A stretch of DNA of 64,000 bases from Natrinema sp. CBA1119 (lineage in GTDB: Archaea; Halobacteriota; Halobacteria; Halobacteriales; Natrialbaceae). Position 1 is the stretch's first letter. Every line of letters starts with the position of its first letter. The position numbers and the translations under genes were made by a program. The DNA lies in the NCBI RefSeq assembly GCF_002572525.1, contig NZ_PDBS01000001.1, positions 248,001-312,000 of the forward strand. Reading direction: 5' to 3'. Positions 34,836 through 44,289 of this stretch are shown here, one piece after another. The notes below the pieces were generated by a model that was not told the DNA's origin, searched no databases, and saw nothing but the letters and a program-made list of their open reading frames with translations.

Positions 34836-35938
34836 GCAGCAAGGATGACGATCCGAATGATCGACGAGTCGGTTCGGATCCCAACAGGTCGAACAATACT
34901 CGTGGAGATCCCAGATCAACCAATCTGAAGCCGATCTCGCCAGCAGAGGCCGTTGAATGGTATCTTCACCGACGTCGTAATGAACTCGCCTCTTCGTCAT
35001 TGAAGACACATCGTTCCAGTCTCCGTCATTTCACGAAGTGGACAGAGCAGGTCGGCATCGAAAACCTCAACGAGCTAGATGGTCGTGCGATCCAGCGCTA
35101 CCTCACTTGGCGTGCCGAAGAAGCTCCAACGAGTGTTGATCACTTAGCTCCTAAGTCAGAGAAGACGCAGATCGACATCACTCGGAAATTCGTTGAGTAC
35201 TGCGAAACGATCGATGCTGTCCGAGTCGGGCTCCATGAGCAGATTCTCCCATTCCGCGTCAAGGAAGCTGACGAAGTCCGCGACGAGATGCTGGATATGG
35301 GACGGATCTCGGAGATTCACAATTACCTGGAGACGTATCACTACGCATCCAGGGATCATATCATCTGGACGCTGCTCGCCGAATCAGGATTCCGGATTGG
35401 CGCTCTCCGCTCATTGGACGTTCAGGACTTCGATCCAGACAATCGGACGCTTCGACTCCGTTATCGGCCAGAATCGGAGACATCGCTCAAGAACGACCGT
35501 GGGAGCGAGCGGCTCGTTGGCTTGATCCGAGACGGGACGGTCGAAGCCCTTCAGGCGTACATCGATGATCAGCGCGTCTCAGCCACTGATGAGTACGGTC
35601 GTGAGCCCTTGCTCACGACCCGCAACGGAAGAGTTGCTAGATCAACGATCCGGAAGTCCGTTTATCGGTGGAGTTGCCCACAGGCGCTCGGAGACGAGTG
35701 TGATCACGATGATTCGATGACGTCATCTGACGCGTGGCGATGCGGGAACAACGCCTGTCCGCACATGGTTCGTGCCGGTGTGATCACGTATCTCCTCCGG
35801 GAGGACGTCCCAATCGACTACGTCTCTGATCGTTGTGATGTCAGCCCATCCGTGATTCGGACGCACTACGATGGTCGTAGTGAGTCCGAGCGCATGGAAG
35901 CCCGAAGTCAGGCAATTGCAGAGCAGCTCGCTAACTAA
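34832..35938 (+). CDS. Second tyrosine recombinase/integrase of the same subfamily
   Basis: 368 aa with a 40-aa polar lead, then the core-binding domain (PAEAVEWYLHRRRNELASSSLKTHRSSL) and the catalytic domain. Catalytic residues are the Arg in SGFRIGALRSLD, HMVR in CPHMVRAGVITYLL (HxxR) and the Tyr in VIRTHYDGRS. A Cys/His insert (SCPQALGDECDHDD, then WRCGNNACPH) sits before the HxxR box as in the 24848 integrase. The two proteins share order and many positions (SEKTQ, a YHYAS/YQYAT-like helix, the insert) but differ much in sequence, so they are distinct elements' recombinases, not a recent copy. It may mark the end of an integrated unit. Confidence 0.9.
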   Translation: MSSKDDDPNDRRVGSDPNRSNNTRGDPRSTNLKPISPAEAVEWYLHRRRNELASSSLKTHRSSLRHFTKWTEQVGIENLNELDGRAIQRYLTWRAEEAPTSVDHLAPKSEKTQIDITRKFVEYCETIDAVRVGLHEQILPFRVKEADEVRDEMLDMGRISEIHNYLETYHYASRDHIIWTLLAESGFRIGALRSLDVQDFDPDNRTLRLRYRPESETSLKNDRGSERLVGLIRDGTVEALQAYIDDQRVSATDEYGREPLLTTRNGRVARSTIRKSVYRWSCPQALGDECDHDDSMTSSDAWRCGNNACPHMVRAGVITYLLREDVPIDYVSDRCDVSPSVIRTHYDGRSESERMEARSQAIAEQLAN

Positions 35939-35961
35939 CCCCGGTTTTCGAATTCATAGAC

Positions 35962-36516
35962 ATGACAGAGTTCCACGACGCAGATAGCATCGGCACTGAT
36001 AGTAATAGACACGTCCTCCCATCGGGCCCAGAGATCTACTCTCATGAACATCAGGAGGTGGATCGACGACAACTCTTGTGCATCGATGGCCTGACGGCGT
36101 ACGAAGTCTTCTTGGAATGCCAGTCGGATGGTTGCTCCGAAGAAGCGAGCCTCATCTTCGCAGAAGGGGATTTCCCAGATTCGCCAGAAGAAGTAGACGA
36201 TCTGATGTACGACGTGTATCGATGGTTCCGCGAGAATGCTGCTGATCTGGTACCGTATAAGGAGGATGCTTCGCTATATATCGCAACCTACGTCCTGATC
36301 GCTGGTGAGGAGAACGATCGTAGTTTGTTACGATCCCGAATTGCCCTGTTCCTTGCTGCCGATGAGGGATATCAAGATGGGGATCACAGTCGCCTCCCGA
36401 AAAAGAAGGGGGAGCTCCTACGTACTGTGAAACAACAAACACGGGACGCAATCCAGGCTCTTGGATCGGGACAGAATCCTGCCCTCAACCAGCTTCACCG
36501 AGAGATGGAGGGATAA
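35962..36516 (+). CDS. Unknown acidic protein following the integrase (184 aa)
   Basis: Begins MTEFHDADSIGTDSNRHV, 23 bp after the integrase stop in the same direction. A central segment (LLCIDGLTAYEVFLECQSDGCSEEASLIFAEGD) with Cys residues is followed by mainly helical sequence. The second half includes LLRSRIALFLAADEGYQD and KKKGELLRTVKQQTRDAIQALG. No membrane segment or catalytic motif is evident. Because of the close spacing it is likely co-transcribed with the integrase and may act as an accessory (excisionase-like) factor; this is only contextual. Confidence 0.6.
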   Translation: MTEFHDADSIGTDSNRHVLPSGPEIYSHEHQEVDRRQLLCIDGLTAYEVFLECQSDGCSEEASLIFAEGDFPDSPEEVDDLMYDVYRWFRENAADLVPYKEDASLYIATYVLIAGEENDRSLLRSRIALFLAADEGYQDGDHSRLPKKKGELLRTVKQQTRDAIQALGSGQNPALNQLHREMEG

Positions 36517-36910
36517 ATCGAATTAGGCTACCGTCTTCACAGCTTCAATTCCAAATTCCGGCCGCAGGGGTTCGCCCAGACATGGGCGGGTGGAGGCTTT
36601 CCTCCATGACACCAGTTCGAAGACACGACCGGAGAGGTATCGAATTAGAACAACTCATTCTCGAAGAGAGACTTATCAAATCCGCTCTCAGAATTTCTTT
36701 TTCGCGCCGATCAGGGATCCCACTACAGGGGGAGAGCATTCGGCAGTCGCGTCGGACTGCTAGAACCATTCATGACGCCGATCTACGAGAGCAACTGACC
36801 GACCACGTTGCCGAAGTGCTACAGACACTACTACTGTCTGTAACCAATTGCATACATCATCATCGTATCTATCAGATCATCATCAGTTGGTTCCCGCAGC
36901 TTGATGCGGG
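36517..36910. other. 394-bp gap with paired hairpins
   Basis: There is a weak possible reading frame from 36606 to 36923, but it is Arg-rich, has no acidic bias and overlaps the next gene, so I do not call it. Two tandem hairpins sit at 36573-36606. A terminator for the integrase unit or an RNA element is the most reasonable reading. Confidence 0.45.
36573..36606. repeat. Two adjacent 6-bp hairpins with tetraloops
   Basis: CGCCCA-GACA-TGGGCG (36573-36588) is followed after 2 bp by TGGAGG-CTTT-CCTCCA (36591-36606). Both are perfect with 4-nt loops. They follow the stop codon of the preceding gene by about 60 bp. Possible transcription terminator or small structured RNA. Confidence 0.5.
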
Positions 36911-37939
36911 GTGGTCTGTGTGAGCGGTGAGACCAATCGCGTGAGATTGAATCTCCGTATCGACGAAGACGTGAAACGGAATTTCAACAACGCAATCAAG
37001 GCCAAGTTCGGAAAGTGCCGGCCATATGCCGGTATCGAGTTGGAACGGGAGTTCCGATACTTCCTCCACCAGGGAGAACTCGCGGATCTACAAGACGCAG
37101 TTGATGACCTCACGGACACCTTGGGTGGTTCAGAAAGCAAAGAAAAAACTCGTGAGGTTAATCGAGGAGAGACAGTCGTTGCTTCCCACCGAATCGAAGA
37201 AAACGTTCGTACAGCCCTGATATCGGCTTCTCAAGACGATTATCGTTCCGCCGGTGAACTAGCAGAGGCGATTATGTACGGATACATCACCGACGGTAGC
37301 GTAATCGAACGGGTAACACAGACGCTTCAGAGGATCTCGGAGGAGTCTCAACCGGATGTCGATAATTCGATGGGGGCGAAAGAACGTCGTACCAACACGA
37401 TCGTTAACGAACTCGGACGACCTAAAGAGGGAGGATTCACTCTCGATGATCTCGATCAGGCTATCGAGGCTGCCAAAGGTATCAGTGCTAGCGACTACAC
37501 TCGTGAGCAGTATCTCCCCAGAGTGCTTGATGAATTGGATTTCACGTGGCATCCGAATAACTCAAAGTTATACGTTAATCCGGAAGGGTTAGAGCTCACG
37601 GATCCACGAGATCCGACTAAAAAGCCGTTGATGCTTATGGATCGAGATGACAAGCGGCTAGCTATCAAGGTTGCTGCGTACCGCTCCGATGATACCACCT
37701 CAATAAAAGCGGCCTTCAGCATTCCCGATGCAGTTGACCTATTCAAAGGTCAAATACGGAAAAGTACGATCCGGCAATTGATGCGAGAAATCGCTGAGTC
37801 CTCACCAGGATACGAATACAACCAAGATCGGGAAACACTGGGAGTTGATGTGAAAAGGGTGAAACGCCACGATCTGGAGAATGAGGACCTACTAAAGATC
37901 GAGGGTGATGAGTTAATTCTCATGGGAGACGATGCTTAA
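36911..37939 (+). CDS. Ribbon-helix-helix-like DNA-binding protein of unknown function (342 aa)
   Basis: The start is GTG (36911 or 36920); no ATG is near. The N-terminus RVRLNLRIDEDVKRNFNNAIKA looks like an RHH/CopG strand-helix pair, and a second similar stretch (VVASHRIEENVRTALISASQDDYRSAGELAEAIM) starts near residue 90. The C-terminal half has GGFTLDDLDQAIEAAKG and a long mixed region with no catalytic motif that I recognise. Its setting between integrase and defence genes suggests a partitioning or transcription role for a mobile element. It ends 56 bp from the convergent coiled-coil gene. Confidence 0.6.
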   Translation: MVCVSGETNRVRLNLRIDEDVKRNFNNAIKAKFGKCRPYAGIELEREFRYFLHQGELADLQDAVDDLTDTLGGSESKEKTREVNRGETVVASHRIEENVRTALISASQDDYRSAGELAEAIMYGYITDGSVIERVTQTLQRISEESQPDVDNSMGAKERRTNTIVNELGRPKEGGFTLDDLDQAIEAAKGISASDYTREQYLPRVLDELDFTWHPNNSKLYVNPEGLELTDPRDPTKKPLMLMDRDDKRLAIKVAAYRSDDTTSIKAAFSIPDAVDLFKGQIRKSTIRQLMREIAESSPGYEYNQDRETLGVDVKRVKRHDLENEDLLKIEGDELILMGDDA

Positions 37940-37995
37940 GGTTCGCTGAGAGGTCTCCGTTTGTCGATGAATTCGATGATTTTGCTGTACCGACT

Positions 37996-39162
37996 CTAGT
38001 CGTTAGAGGAACTGCAGGCTCTACATCGAAGAGAGTCTTTGATGGTATTCAGTGGATTCTCTACGCTCAACACACTATCACATGAAGAACACTGGACGGT
38101 GTCCATAGTCCCGATCCCGCTCCCATATCCGAGCGTCACCGTTCGGGAAACTCCCTGCTCAGCCAGTTCGATATCGATCTCTCCCCGTTCGTACTCTACC
38201 TGTGTTACCGTGAGGGGAGCCACTCGAATATCCAACGCATGCCGCTTTCGGATCTCATCCTGCTTCTGGGGAAACCCCTGGTCTCGTCGTTCGTGCAGAG
38301 CACGCAATTCCGAATCGACATCTTCATACTCAGCTTTTGCCTCTTTCCGTTTCTTCAGTGCCTCCACGCGATCGTCCTGATCACCGCCATTGATCGATTC
38401 ACTCAACTCATCGATCTTCGAAGACAGCTTAGAACGTTCCTCCTCCAGCTCTTGGATCCGTTGTTGTTGCAGTTGGCGGTACTCTTCGACCTCTGCGTCC
38501 GCTGCTCTGGATGCCTCATTATGGACCTCCTCAATCTCGTTCTGGATGCTCTTCATCAGCTGATCCTGGGCTGTGTTAAGCAGTGATCGTGCGTCTGTCT
38601 CCGACAATGACGATTGCGTGGTAGTGGGAGAGCCGTTCGTGGTTATCGACGTCATATGAAGAAACGTCTCTTCCAACGCTGGAAGTCTCTGCTCCGAGCG
38701 ATGGTCGATAGCAATGGCGCGAAGGAGCTCTTGTTGGTACTCACTGACGGTTTCGATACTCACCTCGAAGAGAACCACAATCGCTGTGCGGTCGTAATAC
38801 GGAGTGAACTGGGCCTCCTTGACTTCGACGTCACCTTCTTTGATCCACTGGGGGATTTCCACATCGTCCCAATCGGCTTCTATCGATAGTTTCCCGGTGG
38901 GATGGCGCTCAGTTGCCTCTCTGAGGATCCGCTGAAAAAACTCACTCTCTGGATGAAGAGACTCTCCGGTAGCATCTTCGTCTCTGTCTGCGCCACAAAG
39001 CAACGATAGGCTTCCCGCCGGCAATTCCGTATCCTCATTGTCTGGGATCGTAACTTCCCAGGTGTCCCCTCGTTTCTCAATGGTGCCACCGAGTGACTCC
39101 AAGTAGCCTTCGGTGAATATCTCAACGAGAGACTGCGTGACCGCGAGTGCTGCCTCAGTCAT
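37996..39162 (-). CDS. Coiled-coil/zinc-ribbon protein coupled to the SNF2 helicase
   Basis: 388 aa. Residues 1-190 are a mixed fold (LAVTQSLVEIFTEGYLESLGGTIEKRG...). A long coiled coil (about 210-300: QNEIEEVHNEASRAADAEVEEYRQLQQQRIQELEEERSKL) follows, and the C-terminus carries a zinc ribbon (CSSCDSVLSVENP...RCRACSS). It overlaps the helicase stop by 8 bp, so the two are coupled. I do not recognise the family, but its place beside an SNF2 helicase and opposite a DUF499 ATPase suggests it is a subunit of the defence complex, perhaps the oligomerising or DNA-loading part. Start chosen at the ATG at 39160-39162. Confidence 0.7.
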   Translation of the reverse strand: MTEAALAVTQSLVEIFTEGYLESLGGTIEKRGDTWEVTIPDNEDTELPAGSLSLLCGADRDEDATGESLHPESEFFQRILREATERHPTGKLSIEADWDDVEIPQWIKEGDVEVKEAQFTPYYDRTAIVVLFEVSIETVSEYQQELLRAIAIDHRSEQRLPALEETFLHMTSITTNGSPTTTQSSLSETDARSLLNTAQDQLMKSIQNEIEEVHNEASRAADAEVEEYRQLQQQRIQELEEERSKLSSKIDELSESINGGDQDDRVEALKKRKEAKAEYEDVDSELRALHERRDQGFPQKQDEIRKRHALDIRVAPLTVTQVEYERGEIDIELAEQGVSRTVTLGYGSGIGTMDTVQCSSCDSVLSVENPLNTIKDSLRCRACSSSND

Positions 39163-40909
39163 CGCTTTCTCCCAGGTCGAATCCTTCGAAGACTCCGTTG
39201 TTGAACTCCTCCAGTTTGTCCGCAAGTTCACGTTGTTCCTGCAGATCAACGGCCATCGCATCGAAATCGTTCTCCAGATCGACCTCTGAACCAGCATTAA
39301 CCAGTCGCTCGAAAATCTGGTCCTCAAAGCTCGTACCAGACTCTTCTAACCGACTCAAGATCGCACTTAGCTCGCCCACGCTCTGTTGGAACAGGTCGAT
39401 TTTGTGGTAGAGCCGTTCTAAAACGTACTCTTCGACCGTATCTTTCAGTGCCATGTTAAAGATGAATACGTCTCGTTTCTGCCCGATTCGATGTACGCGT
39501 CCAATACGTTGTTCGACGCGCATCGGGTTCCACGGCAAGTCTAAATTGACTAATATGTTACAAAACTGTAAGTTACGGCCTTCACTCATTGAGTCGGTTG
39601 AAACGAGGATCCCACCCTCATCCTCGAAGTCCTCAATGATTTGTTCCTTCTCGCTACTGGAGTGTCCACCGTGAAACGCGTGTACCGTGTACCCCTCCGT
39701 AGTGAGCCTATCGAGAATCTGCTGTTGAGTTGCTCGGAACTGCGTGAAGACGATGACTCTCCCCATCTCGACGTTGTCACGGGCTTCTTCGACAATGTCC
39801 AGGAGTCGTTCCTGTTTGGTCACCGTATCGATCTCATCAATCAAATCTAAGATGGACTCCAGTTCGTCCGCGTGCGTGAGCTCCGACTGGTCGTAGAGTC
39901 GCTTCTCGATAGTCTGCTTGAGCGCGACCGGGCTGCTGACGACCTCCTTCTGTAAGAGCATCAGTACGAGCTTCTGGCCCTGGTCTTGGCTGTAGGCACC
40001 TTTCACATAGTCAGAGACCGCCTGATAGAGTTCACGTTCCTTCGGAGTTGGATCGAACGTCCGTGTGTCGATAGTCCGGTCGGTGAAGTCGATGTCCGTG
40101 TCCTCCCGTCGGTTCCGGATCATGACTCTGTTCAGGCGGTCCTGAAGTTCGTCTCGGTTCACCAGCGTCTCCTGATTACTGTTCACGAAGTACTGGTGGA
40201 AGACGTCGCGTGTGCCGAACAGTCCGGGACGGAGAAGCGAGACGACGTTATACAGGTCCGTTAGTTCGTTCTGGATCGGCGTCGCCGTGAGGAAGAACGC
40301 GTAATTATACGAAAGTCGGTTGATCAGGTCGTATCGATCCGTCTCTTCGTTCTTGACGTAGTGCGCCTCGTCAAGAACCAGAACGTCCCAGTCACGGTCG
40401 AGAACCGTCTGACGGTGTCTCTCACTCTTCGCGGTGTCGATGCTCGCAATGATGTAGTCATGTGTGTCGAAGTCCTCGAATTCATCGTCGTAGTTGCAGA
40501 CGAATTCAAGGCCGAACTTCTCACGGAGTTCAGCCTGCCACTGTTTCGCCAGCTGCGCAGGCGTGAGAATGAGGACCGACTCGTCCGTCTCTCGAAAGTG
40601 CATCTCCTTGAGAATCATCCCAACTTCGATGGTCTTCCCCAGCCCGACCTCGTCAGCGAGAAGGGCCTTCCCGTCCATTTCGAAGAGGGCCCGATAGGCT
40701 GCGTCCACCTGATGTTCCAGTAGCTTGACGGAGTTTTCGTCCAACTCTTTCAGCGACCGAAGTTCGGAGTCCGGCTGGCCCGCTTGGAGACGAAGAGCTT
40801 GGATGCTCTGTAAATGATCCTCCTCTGCACCATCCTCAGACAATGAATCGAGAAGATCGTCCGCAGACTCGTGTGTGACCTCAACATCAACGAGGTCGTA
40901 ACTTCCCAT
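39155..40909 (-). CDS. SNF2/RapA-type superfamily 2 helicase
   Basis: 584 aa, complete. It has LLEHQVDAAYRALFEMDGKALLADEVGLGKTIE (motif I, GLGKT), VLILTPAQLAKQW (Ia), WDVLVLDEAHYVKN (II, DEAH), FFLTATPIQN (III), VIVFTQFRATQQQIL (IV), and SEGRNLQFCNILVNLDLPWNPMRVEQRIGRVHRIGQ (V-VI). This is a DNA translocase. Helicases of this kind occur in DISARM-like and DUF499/DUF1156-linked defence gene sets. It is divergent from the DUF499 gene (141-bp gap) and runs into the coiled-coil gene. GC content is higher than in the genes further left. Confidence 0.93.
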   Translation of the reverse strand: MGSYDLVDVEVTHESADDLLDSLSEDGAEEDHLQSIQALRLQAGQPDSELRSLKELDENSVKLLEHQVDAAYRALFEMDGKALLADEVGLGKTIEVGMILKEMHFRETDESVLILTPAQLAKQWQAELREKFGLEFVCNYDDEFEDFDTHDYIIASIDTAKSERHRQTVLDRDWDVLVLDEAHYVKNEETDRYDLINRLSYNYAFFLTATPIQNELTDLYNVVSLLRPGLFGTRDVFHQYFVNSNQETLVNRDELQDRLNRVMIRNRREDTDIDFTDRTIDTRTFDPTPKERELYQAVSDYVKGAYSQDQGQKLVLMLLQKEVVSSPVALKQTIEKRLYDQSELTHADELESILDLIDEIDTVTKQERLLDIVEEARDNVEMGRVIVFTQFRATQQQILDRLTTEGYTVHAFHGGHSSSEKEQIIEDFEDEGGILVSTDSMSEGRNLQFCNILVNLDLPWNPMRVEQRIGRVHRIGQKRDVFIFNMALKDTVEEYVLERLYHKIDLFQQSVGELSAILSRLEESGTSFEDQIFERLVNAGSEVDLENDFDAMAVDLQEQRELADKLEEFNNGVFEGFDLGESDD

Positions 40910-41050
40910 AGTCTCGTAGAGACAGGTTCGCGTGAAATACGTTTTGTGACCGACCGAAGCAGGCGAGCACGTCTGGTTGGTCCTGAGAAGGAGATGTTCG
41001 CAGGACCATAGTGTTTATTGGGTGTCCAAGAGGTGTGTTTAAGTATCAAG

Positions 41051-44000
41051 ATGGCACAGACAGGATCCTTGTCGAACACCCTCGAAGACACGGTAACTCT
41101 CAGCCGTGAGCTTCGGGAAGAGGGGCAGATCGATGGCCAGGTGAAGCTCTACAACGTGGATGACGATGACGAGTTCGAGTCAGACGCGGAACTCTTCTTT
41201 GAGCGAACCCTGATGACCCAGGGGCTCCGTGAGGCGCTTTCGATTCTCCGTGATTCGCTCACGGGCGGTGACCCGCGCGGGACGCACATTCTCTACGGTC
41301 CGTACGGCAGTGGGAAGTCCCACCAGATGGTGGCGCTGTACCACTGCTTCGACGACCCCGACGCAGCAGGTACGTGGGCAAGCGACTCGGTCGAAGGCTT
41401 CGACACGGCACTTCCCGAGTCGGCGACGCCGGTCACAGTCGCTATGCAGAACGAGCAGTATGAGTATCTCTGGGAACCGTTCTTCGAGGCGCTCGATTAC
41501 GATCCTGGAACGTTCAGTTCGGGCGGGTATCCCGATATGCAGACGATTCAGGACGCCGTCGGCGACGACACGGTCGCGTTCTTCGTGGACGAACTGGAGG
41601 ACTGGTTCGATACACTCCAGGGCGACCGGAAAAGTGCGAACAAAGCCTTCCTCCAGTCGCTCCTCGAATCGACGGCGCTCTCCGATCTCGAACTATACAC
41701 TATCGTCTCTGTCCTCCGTGAGGGCTCCGAGGTCCACGACATCCTGAACCGGGAACAGGCGGTCGAGGTCAACATGAATAATCAGGTGGACAAACGCGAG
41801 GTCCTGCGTCACCGCCTGATTGATTCAGTGAACGAGAACGCCGCCCGCGAAATCGTCAATGGGTACTACGACGCGTACGACCAGTCCGATCACGTCTCCA
41901 TTCCCGATGATCTGCTGTCGGAGATGCACGATCTCTATCCATTCCATCCCGTGCTTCTGGACGCGCTTGAGACGCGGTACTACGCTGACGAGGATAACCA
42001 GAACACGCGGGGGATGATCTACCTCTTCTCGAAGGTTCTCTTGGAGATGCAGGATCAGACGGATCTGATCACGCACGGTGATATCGACGCTATCGAGTTT
42101 GAGGACGAGCTGGCGAAGATCAACTACGAGCGGTTGAACGCGGCGACGGGCGACATCAAAAGCCGCATCGATGAAGACGATGTTCCCCACGGCCGACGTA
42201 TTCTGAACACGATCCTCCTGTACTCGCTGAAGCCGAGCGAGGGCGAGGGCGCGGAGGTCTCGGAGATCGTCATGGGTGCCTACCAGACAGGCGATCTCGT
42301 CTCAGACGTTGTCCTCAACCTCGAACGTCTCCACGGTGTCGCGTGGCATCTCCACAAGCTGAACGGAAAGTACGCGATCCGCGACCGGCAGAACCCGAAC
42401 GCGCTCATCCGGAACGCGGCCGTAGACGTCTCTGAGACGTCGGCGAAGGCTGAAGTCGCGGACTTCATCACCGATATCTTCGGGTCGAACGCGCATCCGG
42501 TCGGATTCCGGACGAACGATATGCGGGACATCCCGGACGACCGTGAGGTCAAGGTCGTCGTGAAGGACGACCAGTGGACGAACGAGGAGGTCGAGAAGGT
42601 CATCACGAACGACGGGCGTGGCCGCGAGTGGCGTAACACGCTCGTGTTCGTCCAACCCTCGGGCGACAAGGCCATCGAGTCGGGGACACGGTATATCGAC
42701 AAGGCGCGGTACATCGAGGGCGCACGGCAGGTACTCGCCGACGAATCCCTCGATAACGAAATCCGGGCGTCGATTCAGGGCATGAGGGAGCAGGAGGAGA
42801 ACGAACTCCGCGAAGAACTCCAACTCCTGTACGGAGAGGTGCTTGACGGGAACGACCTTCTCAATGACTGGGGGCAGATGACGCCGATGGAACTTGACGT
42901 GTACGTTCACGACGAGGCAGAGCTGAATGCCTCGAACATCGCGGACTCAGCATCCGCAGACCCATTCGACCTCCAGTCGCACGTCTGGGATATCGCTGAA
43001 GATCTCTTAGAACGACGCGGGGAGATCTCGGTTGAGGACATCTACGAGCAGTTCCTCCGCGACCCGGACCTTCCGATCCCTGGCAGTGCGAACGACGTCC
43101 TAAATGCGACTGTCAAAGCGCTCTCGGACAAACCGGTGCTCGCCCGTGACACTGGAGGGTTCCGCGATGATCTCTCCGGGAGTTCGCTGGACACCGTCCT
43201 CGTCCAGCAAGACGACGTGGACGTGTGGGGTGTCGATGATGTCGAGCAGGAACTGCGTCAGCGGTTCGGGAGCGGAACGACCGCCCTCGATATCGGTGAC
43301 TTCGAACTGGAACTCGTCGAAGACGGCGAGATCTGGATCGACGGCGACAGCCACGACGTCGTGATGCGGGCCATCGGTCGGCTCGCTCGTGAGGAGCAGT
43401 ACGTCATCGTCAAAGGGAACGAGATCCTCGATAAGCCCCAATCCGACGCGACGGTCCGCGACGTCGGCGGTGCGGAGGTCGTCGGTGCATCGTCCCTCGT
43501 AGATCGCATCGAGACGCACATCGACGACGACGGTTACGCGAACCTCGACACGATCATCGGCGAAATCCGTGCCGAGGAGTCAGTATTCCTCCCGCCGGAC
43601 GAGACCGAGTCCGTCGCCCGCGAGGCAGTCAACGAATTCCTCGTAGACGACTACGTCCTGGAAGCCGGCGGTCGGTATCTCGGTTCGCTGGGCGACCGTG
43701 ACCCGACGACGGTAAAGATCGTCCCGACCGTTCCCGAGCGGATCGGCGACCAGATCCTGGAGTACATCGAGGACCTGGAACCCGGGGATCAGTTCACGGT
43801 GAACAAGGTCGGCGACCGGTTCGACAGCAGCGTTACCGAGTACATGGTGCGGACGTACCTGCTGGAGAACATCGGAAAGGACGAAGAACCCGAGTACGTC
43901 GTCAACACGACCGGTTCGGAGAAAGCTTCCGACTGGGTCCCCGGGTACCCGTTCCGGAAGGCCGACACGGAGATACCCACGTGGCGCTTCGAGTACAACG

Positions 44001-44257
44001 GCGATGACGTCGCCGCGATGCGGAGCAAGTGGCGGAACAACCACCAGACGGGAAGTGTCGATTACGGCGACGTCACGTTCATGCTGCCCGACAGGGAGGG
44101 TGTTCCCGGTGCTCTTCAGGGGACCGCCGACGTCGAGCGCACACAGGTCAGCTTGACGTTGCGATCCGAACAGGACTACACGAAGGTGCAAGACCTCTTC
44201 GAGCGGATGCCGGAAGAGGCGTCGAGCCTAAAAATCGAGATCAGCTTCCAGAAGTAA
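41051..44257 (+). CDS. Giant DUF499-type ATPase, anti-phage associated
   Basis: 1068 aa. The N-terminal part holds a P-loop (THILYGPYGSGKSHQMVALYH, GSGKS) and a Walker B-like AFFVDELEDWFD. The middle and C-terminal parts are long alpha-rich regions with repeated winged-helix-like stretches, as in DUF499 proteins (about 1000-1100 aa). The architecture is also reminiscent of BREX BrxC/PglY ATPases. Proteins of this family pair with DUF1156 DNA methylases and helicases in defence islands. ATG 41051 is chosen because the in-frame sequence before it lacks a start other than a weak TTG. The DUF499 assignment is from memory of the P-loop context and length; the ATPase assignment is firm. Confidence 0.8.
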   Translation: MAQTGSLSNTLEDTVTLSRELREEGQIDGQVKLYNVDDDDEFESDAELFFERTLMTQGLREALSILRDSLTGGDPRGTHILYGPYGSGKSHQMVALYHCFDDPDAAGTWASDSVEGFDTALPESATPVTVAMQNEQYEYLWEPFFEALDYDPGTFSSGGYPDMQTIQDAVGDDTVAFFVDELEDWFDTLQGDRKSANKAFLQSLLESTALSDLELYTIVSVLREGSEVHDILNREQAVEVNMNNQVDKREVLRHRLIDSVNENAAREIVNGYYDAYDQSDHVSIPDDLLSEMHDLYPFHPVLLDALETRYYADEDNQNTRGMIYLFSKVLLEMQDQTDLITHGDIDAIEFEDELAKINYERLNAATGDIKSRIDEDDVPHGRRILNTILLYSLKPSEGEGAEVSEIVMGAYQTGDLVSDVVLNLERLHGVAWHLHKLNGKYAIRDRQNPNALIRNAAVDVSETSAKAEVADFITDIFGSNAHPVGFRTNDMRDIPDDREVKVVVKDDQWTNEEVEKVITNDGRGREWRNTLVFVQPSGDKAIESGTRYIDKARYIEGARQVLADESLDNEIRASIQGMREQEENELREELQLLYGEVLDGNDLLNDWGQMTPMELDVYVHDEAELNASNIADSASADPFDLQSHVWDIAEDLLERRGEISVEDIYEQFLRDPDLPIPGSANDVLNATVKALSDKPVLARDTGGFRDDLSGSSLDTVLVQQDDVDVWGVDDVEQELRQRFGSGTTALDIGDFELELVEDGEIWIDGDSHDVVMRAIGRLAREEQYVIVKGNEILDKPQSDATVRDVGGAEVVGASSLVDRIETHIDDDGYANLDTIIGEIRAEESVFLPPDETESVAREAVNEFLVDDYVLEAGGRYLGSLGDRDPTTVKIVPTVPERIGDQILEYIEDLEPGDQFTVNKVGDRFDSSVTEYMVRTYLLENIGKDEEPEYVVNTTGSEKASDWVPGYPFRKADTEIPTWRFEYNGDDVAAMRSKWRNNHQTGSVDYGDVTFMLPDREGVPGALQGTADVERTQVSLTLRSEQDYTKVQDLFERMPEEASSLKIEISFQK

Positions 44258-44289
44258 CTACGTACCTGCTAAGCGGCGTGAAATCGACG

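Noticed and set aside
36606-36923. A possible 105-codon gene in the gap before the RHH-like gene
   Set aside because: The product is Arg-rich with no acidic bias, overlaps the next gene, and the hairpins lie at its start.
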